DNA from: Imbricaverruca yamaguchii
Taxonomy: Eukaryota > Arthropoda > Thecostraca > Neoverrucidae
Direction of reading: 5' to 3'
DNA length: 64,000 nt
Assembly (NCBI GenBank): GCA_034440575.1
Contig: JAOTOL010001215.1
Coordinates: forward strand, 1 to 64,000
Under the pieces are notes generated by a model that was not told the origin of the DNA, ran no database searches, and was given only the letters and a program-made list of their open reading frames with translations. Every line of letters begins with the position of its first letter. Position 1 is the first letter of the stretch. Below are positions 34,776 through 44,626 of this stretch, piece by piece. Made by a program: the position numbers and the translations under genes.

Positions 34776-36830
34776 ATGGACCACACATACATACCCACAA
34801 TCCTGGCTACACGCTTCTCCCATCCCATACCAAAACTAAACGCAGATTCAACTCTTTGCACTTCGTATCGCCCTATTGTCCTCACTAGCTGCTTTCACAA
34901 ACTATTCGAACGTCTTGTCAAAAAACGCCTCCCCTATATCATTAAAACACAACACCTAATCTCTCCTATTCAATCAGGCTTCCTTCCCAATCGATCATGT
35001 CTAGACAACATCACTTCCATCATCACAAACATCCAGGAAGCGGCGGCCAGGAAACGTTCCACGGTCGCCGTCTTCCTGGATCTAAAACAAGCCTATGCCA
35101 CCTTCAACATAACAGCACTACTACAACACTCACGCAACATCGACATACAAGGTAGACCTACATTTCTATCTACTCAACAGATATTTTGAAGTAAAAATTG
35201 GGCTCCACACCTCAGACTCCCAATTCCCCACCACCGGTTTAATGCAAGGATCAGTTCTCAGTCCCCTACTCTTCATTTTAGCTTTAACTTCCACCATCAC
35301 CGACAACTTTTCGACCAAAATCGCCATCTACGACGACGATATAGTATCGTGGACATCAACAGAAGCCCCAGTACACGAACTAACAGTACTACAACACGCA
35401 CTAACAGAACTCAACAACGAACTTGCCACATTAAACCTTCATATACCACCACTCAAATCCAAATGCATGATTTTCGGCTACAACACAGACACAAACCTAC
35501 AACCCCTAAAAATAAACAACTCACCCATTCCCTTTATGTCCACAACAAAATTTATAGGTATCACACTAGACCATCGAATAAGTTTTCGGCCACACCTAAA
35601 CATACAAAAACGCGCCTCAAAAAGAAACTACGTACTACGAGCATTTTCTACCACACTGGGGATCCGACCGAAACACACTCCTAACGATTTACACATCACT
35701 TATTCGGCCAATTATGGAATACGGATCCCCACTCTTCGAAAACGCGGCTAAATCAAACCTCAAAATTTTAGATTCTATTCAACGACAATGCCAACAAATA
35801 GTCACAGGAGCTTACACCACCTCACCTTCTCATGCTCTTCACATATGCAACCACATCCCAGAACTACAGCACAGACGTACAAAGGCAATACTTAGGTACT
35901 ACTACAAGACACAACTCACGAAACAACATCCATGCACACAGGCACTAAAACTCCGTACAACACGAATACATCAACTCATGAATTCAAAACGACTACAGAC
36001 CACAATAGGCTGCCGCATACACAGACACGACAAAACACTAGATATAACACTCCAAACGACAACACCACCCCCACAACCCATCGCCTGGTGGAAACAGCCG
36101 ACAACCAGCACACACTTCCTCATTGACAAACCGAAAAACACATTCACACACGCAAAAATACAGCAACTATTCCTACAATTCACAGCACAGTACGCAAACT
36201 ACAACATCATATATACACACGGCTCCAAATCGCATACACAGCAGACGGGCACAGCGGCGGTGCTGTACCCCAACGCAACACCGCCGCGGGTCATCCTACG
36301 TGCCCGTCTGCACGACGCAGCATACACGGTTCCATACCGCTTCTCTGGATCCCAAGTCACACAAACATACACGGCAACGAACACGCAGACACAGAAGCAA
36401 ACATAGCCACAACACTACAACAAATCACACAATGTCCCTACTCACAATCCGACTACTATCCCACAATACGACAGGCCATCAACAAACGATACAACAAACA
36501 TGGGATACAACAATCACGCAACTACACGAAATACACCCGAAACACGAACACTGGTACTCCATCAACAAAAACACCAGACTCAGAGAACGGACACTAACAC
36601 GACTACGCATAGGACACACAGCACTCACACACTCATACCTCCTACGCAATCAACCACGACCACAATGCACTACCTGCCGCCACACACTCACAGTCAAACA
36701 CATACTTATTTACTGCACCAAATACAACCAAAGACAACATCACAAACTATTGCACAACGAACAACATCCCACTGAACCTCTCCACACTCCTCAACGACGA
36801 CCATCCAGCATTACTCGAACACCTCTTTAA
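34776..36830 (+). pseudogene. LINE ORF2: reverse transcriptase and RNase H
   Basis: Pieces in order: SYRPIVLTSCFHKLFERLV and QSGFLPNRSCLDNI (34776-35189), AVFLDLKQAYATF as motif A, then in the next frame GLMQGSVLSPLLF as motif B and IAIYDDDIV as the catalytic box, with Asp in place of the usual Ala (35242-35751). RNase H follows in other frames: YTHGSK (first Asp changed to His) and a WIPSHTNIHGNEHAD block near 36345-36395. A C-terminal RLRIGHTALTHSYLL with a Cys-x2-Cys and His-x-Cys segment (36600-36720) completes the protein. Frameshifts and changed catalytic residues make it inactive. Confidence 0.82.
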
Positions 36831-37302
36831 CTTGCTCAAGACTACACGCATTATGGAACAATTGTGAAAAAGGAAAAAGGAAGAAAGAAAGATATGTTGA
36901 AAAACGAAAGAGAAAATTGACAAAAACCAGGAAAACGGAAAAAGTAAAGGATACGTTGCAAGTTTCTTGCAATGTTCACATATGGCGATGACCCGACCCC
37001 CCCCCCACTACAACCCATACCCCAATGTGGCATCGACCGGACTAACCCCCTCTCTTGACTTCATCATCTCCGGCTCTCAAACAACTCTCCTGCATCAGCT
37101 CTACATCTTCAATCGATCCGGACTACCTCAACTCTACTCTTCAAGAACATCTCAACTCTACTTCACCACAACTCGACGAATTTACTAAGCCTCCACCTCG
37201 GATACATCCTCCTACCCCACGCTACTCACTCTCTTACACATCTTCTCTTCAACCGGAACCAGCCGATATCACCACACGGTGGCATGCTGGCAAAATTCAC
37301 TC

Positions 37303-37410
37303 TCACACACACACACACACACACACATTAGCCATACGTACATCTGTGGTTACGTACAATTGCCATACGTACATTGCGCTTACGTACATTTCCTTTACGT
37401 ACATTTGTCA
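37303..37410. repeat. (CA)n microsatellite and TACGTA-rich array, right of LINE
   Basis: A CA tract at about 37303-37328 is followed by five TACGTACA-type units up to 37405. The array mirrors that at 31700-31835 on the other side of the LINE. Confidence 0.75.
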
Positions 37411-38618
37411 GGTTACACATGATGGGGTATGCGGGGGTATGTGAAGAGGGATATTCGAACCCATAAGACAGCATTCAATGAATGTTTATTCCGCTTACGC
37501 AGAATGATGGAAGCAGGAATTGTAAGGTGTTTACATAACGGAAAAATGTACAAGCTGAGAGAATCTAGAGAAATTCTTGTAATGGAGGTCCTGTAAACGC
37601 TCACAAAGAGCAACTTTAAAACACATAATTATTTCCTAGTTATGTTTGGTATTCCGAACACGAAATCTGGGTGTGCTGGATTACGAACAAAGTGTGCTGT
37701 TTCCGGAACACTTGAATAAACCTAACATATCCCACATAAATGTGTTATTTCACCACGAATATAAATTTTGTCGTTTGTGGCAAATTTCCTGATCGCAAAA
37801 CCTTGGCACTTTTCTCATTTAACGGCACTATATGGTCTGGGGTAGACAGGTATAGAGAGCACATTCAACGTCCGATTTTATTTGATATCTTTTATTGAAG
37901 ACGGTGCAGCCGATCTGACCGAATAGTCAGAATGGTCGCCTAAAGTGTAAGGGTCACTCAGGTAGTATGTGGAATATGCCCCACAGCAGTATAAAATTCA
38001 TAGTGGAGTCAAAGGCGGATGGAAAACTTTCTTCGTGGGGATTCGTCTAGAGGGGAACCATTTTCTCCATGGGGCGCCACTGCGAATCTCTGAAGGGATG
38101 TCTTCGGGGGGAAATCGCGTATCCGTTCCTTATTGTGGGAGAGTGACAGCTGCTGGCTTTCGTGATTACACATACCGCTGCATTATCGGGGGTGGGAGTT
38201 TGATTGACCAAACGCTCTTGGCCCCGCATTGCCAATGAGCAATCTTCTGTCGTAATTATGAGGTCCACCAATACGCGTCATACCTGGGGTGCAGAATAAC
38301 ACCGACCCATCTCGGATGTATTCTTAAATTGGTGGACAGGGGTAATTGAGCACACCGAATCCAATGGTGACACTCCCATTTCGATCTGACCAACTGCACG
38401 TGCGTTATAGCCTTAGACATTTTTCGATTGTCACGAAGAAGGTTTAAATTTAAATGGTCAAATCTTCTGTTATAATCAAAATAATTACATAAACAAATAT
38501 ATCGCTGGATTCGTAATAGACTAAAGATCACGTTCCAGTGCTTTATTTATAAGTTTGACAAGTTCTTTTTTTGCTCACGTGACCTTAGGACACTTGACGC
38601 ATATCATTTCGAGCGCAT
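37411..38618. other. Unassigned sequence
   Basis: Short open frames only (up to about 91 codons). No domain, exon or shared repeat was recognised. Confidence 0.35.
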
Positions 38619-39319
38619 GGAAAATATCCAGTTTTTACATTTTTATATTGTTGTGTAGTATGTTGTCTTTGACTTCAAAAGAAATTGGAGATCTGTTTTT
38701 TTCTAGATTTTGTATTAGAAATCAGAGTATGGAGCGCAGACATCATCAATGTCACCCGATTGTAGGCCACTCAGGGTTGAAGTCAGTTTGATTCGTGATC
38801 TCGAAGCCTTTCTACCTCCGACGACCTCGGGTGACCTTATCCGATCTGCATTTTACTCCCATGAACTTCACTGACCTTTGGTGACCTCCTAGGGGTTATT
38901 TAAACAAAGATTTGACCTTTAACATTTATTGACGGGAGAAGGGAGATAATAGTTTGTTTTATGCTGAATTCGAATTAAGTGGCACATTCAATTGTTTGAG
39001 CAACGCCAATAGTTAAGTCCAATAAACATCCTCATCCCAGATATTTAGTAATTAGTAACAGATCGTAATGGCCGGAAGGACAACGGTAGATCTCGCCCAT
39101 ATTTTTGGTGGTGGTCGGGTATGTGGGTATACAGGAAAACATACACTGGTCTGTATACAGGCAGGTTTAATGACAGGTGCAATGCATTGTTCTATGAATA
39201 CATGCTTCACTGGAGTGGCTACCTATACACTGATCCATCATTCAACGACAGACATTGACGCAGCGCCCCTGTTCGCCCGACAGTTCGGCCACACTCGTGG
39301 TAGTATTTACCGGCACAAA

Positions 39320-40434
39320 TCAGTGCAAAGACTTTGTACCCTGGACGGTCAGAGCTTTGGCGAAGCGGGTCTTTAGATCACGAGCTGTGGATTCGATATC
39401 GACTTGGCTAACGAACAAAGAGATAATTGATGTTTGGAATTCTTCGGCCAGGAAGGTGCACACTTCTGAGGCTGTCGTGATCTGATGTGTGTGCGGACGG
39501 TACCGACTTTCTCTCGCAGTCGCCCGTTTCATTGTGCCGCCGATGCCGTCACACGCCCCCTTCCCATGAGCTGTTGAAAAGAACTGCCAGTCACATTTTA
39601 ATCCAAAGTCTGTCTCGTGCTGGCAGATGTTAATAAAGTTGAAATGATTTTGTATTGTCCCGCGCAACCATCAGAAAAGTAATGCATTTTAGACAGATTG
39701 GGGATCCGAGTCTTCAGTTCCGGGATTAATTTTCTCTCTCTCAAAAAGGCATGAACAGCAGTCACGTTATGTTTTACCGAGTTTGACACGACGCAAAAGC
39801 TCTGATGGACCGTAACATCGTCCTCTCGCCAATAGGAGATCAATGGGTGTATGGTGCATTGTCCCGCATCCAAATGGTAACTCTGAACCTCGTCCTGGAT
39901 AACAGAAGTAAAATTTTCCAAAAAATCTCCCGCAACCACTGCTTCCCCAGGAGGAAGTGATTCCTTGAGGTATGCAAGTGTTTTGCTCTGGTTAGCCGAC
40001 ACGTAATTATTTTTGGTCAGTTTTAACCCCGCACTACTTAAACTTTGTATAAATTCACCTCGAGTCTGAACAACGTCAATTAGGTTGCATCGACCCGTGC
40101 TGACCCATTGCTTAAACCGATGTTCTTCATCACTGTCCGCATCATCATCCCCTGAATCATCATCCACGCCAACATCATCACCGTCGTCGGCGTCGTCATC
40201 GTCGTCAATGTCGACTCCGTCATCGCGGCTGTTTTTGTGACGGTCGTCCTGTGCGGGTCTCAAAAATCCCAACACACCCTCTTCCCCCGGACAGTCGTTA
40301 CACCGGTGCATCATACAGTCGGGATCGCTGTTGTCATATACGGTGTGGTCGATTAGATCGCGGTATGTGAGACCCGGAATTCCGTACGAATCTACCGTTG
40401 GCTTGACATTCTCGTGGTACACACACACATACAC
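39320..40434 (-). pseudogene. Transposase-like protein of uncharacterised family, one frameshift
   Basis: Two overlapping frames: 39598-40434 (278 codons) and 39320-39667. The first has a Cys-rich start (CMMHRCNDCPG), an Asp-rich acidic linker, then AVVAGDFLENF, a TIHPLISYW block and MHYFSDGCAGQYK. A loss of one base in an A run near 39650 moves the rest to the second frame, with CQHETDFGLKCDW, FFSTAHGKGACDGIGGTMKR and TVQGTKSLH. I recall similar proteins as uncharacterised in arthropods and cnidarians. The spaced Asp residues in GDF, SDG and CDGIGG fit an RNase H-like, DDE/DDD-type catalytic core; that reading is inference. After the final TGA the next codons read FVPV, which suggests a premature stop. 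Confidence 0.65.
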
Positions 40435-40545
40435 ACGCTGTGTGTGCCGCTACTTGCAGCTAGCACACAATGTCGCGGACGAAGTGCGCAAAATGAATTA
40501 GCGGCACGCACAGCGTGTGTGTGTGTACCACGATAATGTCAAGCT
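40402..40545. repeat. Hairpin at the palindrome centre
   Basis: TTGACATTCTCGTGGTACAC and GCTGTGTGTGCCGC on the left pair with GCGGCACGCACAGC and GTGTACCACGATAATGTCAA on the right, leaving a loop of about 35 nt. This is the core of the larger inverted arrangement. Confidence 0.85.
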
Positions 40546-41230
40546 AATGGTACACTCACACGGAATTCCGGGTCTCAACTGTCGGGCGAACAGGGGCACC
40601 ACGTCAATGTCTGCCGTTGAATGATGGGTCAGTGTCTAGGTAGCTACTCCAGTGAAGCATGTATTCATAGAACAATACATTGCACCTGTCACTAAGCCTG
40701 TCTGTATACAGGCCAGTGTATGTTTTCCTTTATACCCACATGCCCGACCACCACCAAAAATATGGGCGAGATCTACCGTTGTCCTTCCAGCCATAACGAT
40801 ATGTTACTAATGCCTAAATATCTGGAATGCGGACGTTTATTATTAGCGTTGCTCAAACGATTGAATATGCCACTTAATTAGAAGTCAGCATAAAAGCTAT
40901 ACTCTCCCTTCTCCCGTCAATGAATATTAAAGGTCGTCATTGCTTAAATGGCCCCTAGGAGGTCACCAAAGGTCAGTCAAGTTCATGGAAGTAAAATGCA
41001 GATCAGATAAGGTCACCCGAGGTCGTCGGAGATTGCAAGGCTACGAGATCACGAATCAAACTGACTTCAACCCTGAGTGGCCTACAATCGGGTGCCATTG
41101 ATGACGGCATCGCTCCATACTCTGCTTTCTAATGCAAAATCTTTTTAAAAAAACATATCTCAAATTTCTTTAGTAGTCAAAGACAACATACTACACAACA
41201 ACATAAAAATGTAAAAACTGGATATTTTCC

Positions 41231-42429
41231 TTACTAATATACGAACCTCATTGAGCTCAGTGAATCAGCTAGCAACACAGTTTTTGGCTAATTCTCATAT
41301 GTTTATTAACTGGAACCTTAATAAGCTGACAAGGTACTATTGGTTTTCCTTCACACTATCTAGTTATATCCGAGTTCACTAACCAGGAATAGGCTCGTTA
41401 AATAACAAGTGACAGCAGGAAACACAAGCTGCTAGTAGATACTCTAGGCTTACCCGTGCTGCAGCACGAAGCACAGCCTATACAAATAGGTGTTAATTAG
41501 GTACACGCTAGGAATTCGTCGATTTGGTTGACAGTGCGCGAAGAAAATATCGTAATTTAAGCTGCTTTAAGAGATCAGGAATTTTTTTGAAGTTCAACCA
41601 TAGATCAAGTGATACACCATGTTCACTTGTGCGTTTGCATACCAATATTTTCCCATAATTTTTTTTTTTTAAAGCGGAGTCATGTCTTTTGCGAGATCAA
41701 GTATTGAAGAACTAGTTTTCTGTCCCCCTGAAAAACGGCTTTTGTTTGCTCGCTTCGCTCTCTCACGCACGTCTTAATTACACAACGAGGAAGTAAAACA
41801 ACACGTTTCAAAGACCAGTGGTGTACATGGGTTGTTCTCCCGCAAGTCCTGCACTTGGTGTATCATACGCCGAAATAACATCGACACTGAAAAAATACAC
41901 GACGTATATTATGATCAGAAAGTTAATCCAATGTTCAATTATTTTGCACTTTTGTCACTCATATAAATAACACTACAAACCAATTTGAGGATGCTGCTAA
42001 CTTGGTTTGTCGTGTTTCAGCGAAATACAGGAAAACAAACTCAGCATGCACGTGGGCGGTGTCACGAAGGTAGTAACGGCCACGTGCAATGGCGGTGCAT
42101 ATATTTTCGAACGCCGTGCGACAAAACGGCAACCTAACTGTGACCTAATCGCAGCGTAAACAATGTATGGCGTAGCCTAGGCTAGGCTACGCCACACATT
42201 GTTAGGCTAGGCTAGCTTGGCTGCCTAGCTACTGCATTGGATTGTTGTGCATCACATTAGCTACAACACGACGTATTTGTATTATGAGCAGTTAGTAGTA
42301 GCATTGCTGCGAGTGACTTACGATATTTTGTCCTAATTTTGCATTCAATGGTTGAAATGCGATTTTCCCCATACGTGACATTGCTGCTGGTCCTATCAGA
42401 GAGCGTGATCGGAATCCGACACCATTATT
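41231..42429. other. Unassigned sequence
   Basis: Contains a short palindromic stretch near 42165-42215 (TGTATGGCGTAGCCTAGGCT and its inverse, with GCTAGGCTACGCCACACATT). No gene recognised. Confidence 0.4.
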
Positions 42430-42470
42430 ACATGTGCACTGCTATCGCGTGTCGATAGCAGTGCACATGT
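42430..42470. repeat. Perfect 18-bp hairpin
   Basis: ACATGTGCACTGCTATCG at 42430-42447 is the exact inverse of 42453-42470, with a 5-nt loop. It lies about 150 bp before the minisatellite block. Confidence 0.95.
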
Positions 42471-42621
42471 CCAGTTCCCGTGTCAGCAGCAGAGCACGTG
42501 CAAAATTCCCATGTCAGCGACGGTGGCTGCCGATTGGCTGCATGATGGGCTGGCACATTTCGCAGCATCTGGGCCAGGTCACATGTCCGACGGACTGTTT
42601 ATCGGCCCATTCTGGTGCACA

Positions 42622-42951
42622 CCACATTCTCTGTGGCCACAGTCTGTGCTGGGCGCCTGATCAAGTGTATACACCGCCGGACGTCCTGTGACCGCAGTTT
42701 GTGCTGGGCGCCTGCTGGAGGATTGGTGCCGCCGGACGTCCTGTGGCCGCAGTCTGTGCTGGGCGCCTGCTGGAGGGTTGGTACCGCCGGACGTCCTGTG
42801 GCCACAGTCTGTGCTGGGCGCCTGCTCAAGTGCTTGCACCGCCGGACGTCCTGTGGCCGCAGTCTGTGCTGGGCGCCCGCTGGAGGGTTGGTAGCACCGG
42901 ACGTCCTGTGGCCACAGTCTGTGCTCAATCTTCTCCCCTCCCACCGTGCTC
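42622..42951 (+). repeat. 55-bp minisatellite, about six units
   Basis: CCGGACGTCCTGTGGCC starts at 42677, 42732, 42787, 42842 and 42897, an exact 55-bp period, with a more diverged unit from 42622. Each unit also has AGTCTGTGCTGGGCGCC. Because 55 is not a multiple of three, the frames rotate between units, which argues against a coding role despite long open frames on both strands. Confidence 0.93.
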
Positions 42952-42999
42952 ACGTATTGGTAGCACCAGGCGCTTTGTGATCTGCATTCGGCACCTGTT

Positions 43000-43310
43000 C
43001 ACGTGTTGGTATCACTACGGGCCTGGTGGTGCGTATCAAGACCCTCCTGTTCATGTGTTGGTATCACTACGGGCCTGGTGGTGCGTATCAAGACCCCCTG
43101 CTCACGTGTTGGTATCACTACGGGCCTGGTGGTGCGTATCAAGACCCTCTGTTCACGTGTTGGTATCACTACGGGCCTAGTGGTGCATATCAGGACCCCC
43201 TGTTCACGTGTTGGTATCACTACAGGCCTGGTGGTGCGTATTAAGACCCCCCTGTTCACGTGTTGGTATCACTACGGACCTGGTGGTGCGTACCAAGACC
43301 CCCTGTTCAC
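43000..43310 (+). repeat. 51/52-bp minisatellite, six units
   Basis: GGTATCACTACGGGCCTGG starts at 43008, 43060, 43111, 43162, 43213 and 43265, spacing 51 or 52 bp. Units share CACGTGTTGG and GGTGCGTATCAAGACCC. From 43310 to about 43620 the pattern continues in a much more diverged form (boxes like CACCAGG and GCGGTCTGTGTTGG every 50-60 bp). Confidence 0.92.
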
Positions 43311-43620
43311 GTGTTTGCACCAGGAACTTCGCGGTCTGTGTTGGCCACATTCCGCTCGCGCGTCGGTAACACCGGGAACATTGTGGTCTGCGCCGATATC
43401 CTCCTGCTCACGGGTTGATGACACCAGGGGTCTTGCGGTCTGTGTTGAATACTTTCCGCCAACGTGCTGGCAACACCAGGGTCCTTGCGGTCTCTGTTGG
43501 GCCCTTCTTGAGTTTGTAGCGCCAGGAACCTAGCGGTCTGGGCCGAGGTCCTGCTGCTCAAGTGTTGGTAACACCAAGGGCCTAGTGGGCCTATGTTGGG
43601 AATCTTCTGCTCCACGAGCG

Positions 43621-44449
43621 TCGTGTGACGGCGGCGCGTCCGAGTATCGCGGAGGAGCTCACCCGGAAACACGAGAACGTCTCTGTCGGTGTGGCGATGT
43701 CACGGGTGTCACTTTAGAGGTTGGTTGGTGGAGGTGAAATAACCTATTTAATAACCAAAGCTGCCCTGAAGACAATTTATGTCTAGTATACGTCCAAGGG
43801 CGCAGTGGTCAAGCTTCAGCTTGATCGAGTGGAGAGGTAAATCGATGAGGACAAATTATTTACTGAGGAGGCCAGTGGCCTCTCAGAATCTACAACGGAA
43901 CATCCTTGGTCGACCACTTAGCATATACGAAGTGACGCACATGATGGATGGGTGAAATGGATTAGCGAGACTATAGGGTAATAAATAGATAATCTGGTGT
44001 ACTTGCACGTACTACAACGCTACACCCGTCTGCAACAGAGCTTGTGCATCCAGTAACGATACACCCGTATGCAACAGAGCTCGTGTATTGAGCGGTTCTC
44101 GCACTGTATGCTCGTTGTCAAAAACACAACATTGTATTGAAACAAGGGGAATGAACAGGATGGCTGAGTAGGAAGGTGCACAATCCCTTCTCCGGCTGCT
44201 GGAAATATGACGGTTATTTAGCCGTATCAGATAGAGTGTGCTGCGGGAGAGCCCACCCACCCACCCCGACTGCAGTGTGTCTACACATCGACTACACCGT
44301 GCATGCACCGCGTCTACACTGTATCTGCACTGCGAATACACTTGTCTGCCTACACTGCGTCTCAACAGCGGCTGCACTTTCTCTACAATGTTGTGCTTTT
44401 CTCGCTGCCGCGCCCTGACACTTACGTGAGGTGTGTTTGCAGTGCGAAA
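43621..44449. promoter_or_regulatory. Upstream region of carboxypeptidase copy B
   Basis: The sequence between the minisatellites and the start codon. It includes a short direct repeat (CTACAACGCTACACCCGTCTGCAACAGAGC-like units near 44010 and 44056) and a T/G/C-rich stretch. A TTTGCAG just before the start (44435-44441) could be the acceptor of an intron in the leader. No core promoter element could be fixed. Confidence 0.3.
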
Positions 44450-44626
44450 ATGCTACTGGTGGCTGTGGTCCTGGTGATGACGTCGGCAGAGGCCCTGAGG
44501 TCTCCTCTCGGCAGAATGTTCCCGAAGAGAACGCTCCACGCGGAGGCCGGCGGCGCAGACGACGCTCTCTTCCTGACGCCATACATCCAGGCCGGGCAAC
44601 TGGAGAAGGCCAGGAACCTGAGCAGG
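44450..44626 (+). CDS. Carboxypeptidase copy B exon 1 (signal peptide)
   Basis: Starts at the ATG at 44450, chosen because it begins a classic signal peptide (MLLVAVVLVMTSAEA), and encodes 59 residues ending KARNLSR. The donor is AGG|GTAGGT at 44627. FLTPYIQAGQLEKAR matches the conserved N-terminal segment of CPVL-type enzymes. Secretion or delivery to lysosome or yolk is expected. Confidence 0.88.

Larger units (their letters stand above)
31900..36960 (+). mobile_element. Decayed I-group LINE with gag-like ORF1, RT and RNase H
   Basis: One plus-strand non-LTR retrotransposon copy with a leader (about 31900-32650), ORF1 (32652 onward) and ORF2 (to about 36830), ending in a purine-rich tail (36860-36960). 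The sense strand is strikingly A- and C-rich. The presence of zinc knuckles in ORF1 and RNase H in ORF2 points to the I superfamily (I, LOA, R1-like groups). Many frameshifts and stops mark it as dead, and an endonuclease is not readable between 33880 and 34700. Confidence 0.82.
38619..41230 (-). mobile_element. Palindromic DNA element with long inverted arms and a transposase-like gene
   Basis: The outer segments 38619-39284 and 40577-41230 are inverted copies of about 660 bp, with several percent divergence, starting with GGAAAATATCCAG on each side. Inside the right arm, 40480-40577 is an inverted copy of about 40367-40475, so the right half equals the left half with roughly 1.08 kb missing. 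The palindrome centre is near 40480. The single-copy middle encodes the transposase-like protein on the minus strand. Target duplications were not seen by eye. Confidence 0.78.

Noticed and set aside
36500..36830. Thr/His-rich frames as independent proteins
   Set aside because: They are shifted readings of the LINE's C-terminal part, whose correct frame has the expected Cys/His motif.
37440..37470. tRNA-like T-arm (TTCGAA) on the minus strand
   Set aside because: No acceptor, D or anticodon arms could be built around it; no convincing tRNA or rRNA was found anywhere in the window.
39068..39376. 102-codon plus-strand frame as a host gene
   Set aside because: It lies mostly in the inverted arm of the DNA element, and the mirrored copy in the other arm has a stop, so it is not kept as coding.
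42434..43533. Several overlapping frames with repeated blocks that look like a repeat protein
   Set aside because: The 55-bp and 51/52-bp periods are not multiples of three together with one frame, and both strands are open; this is minisatellite sequence.
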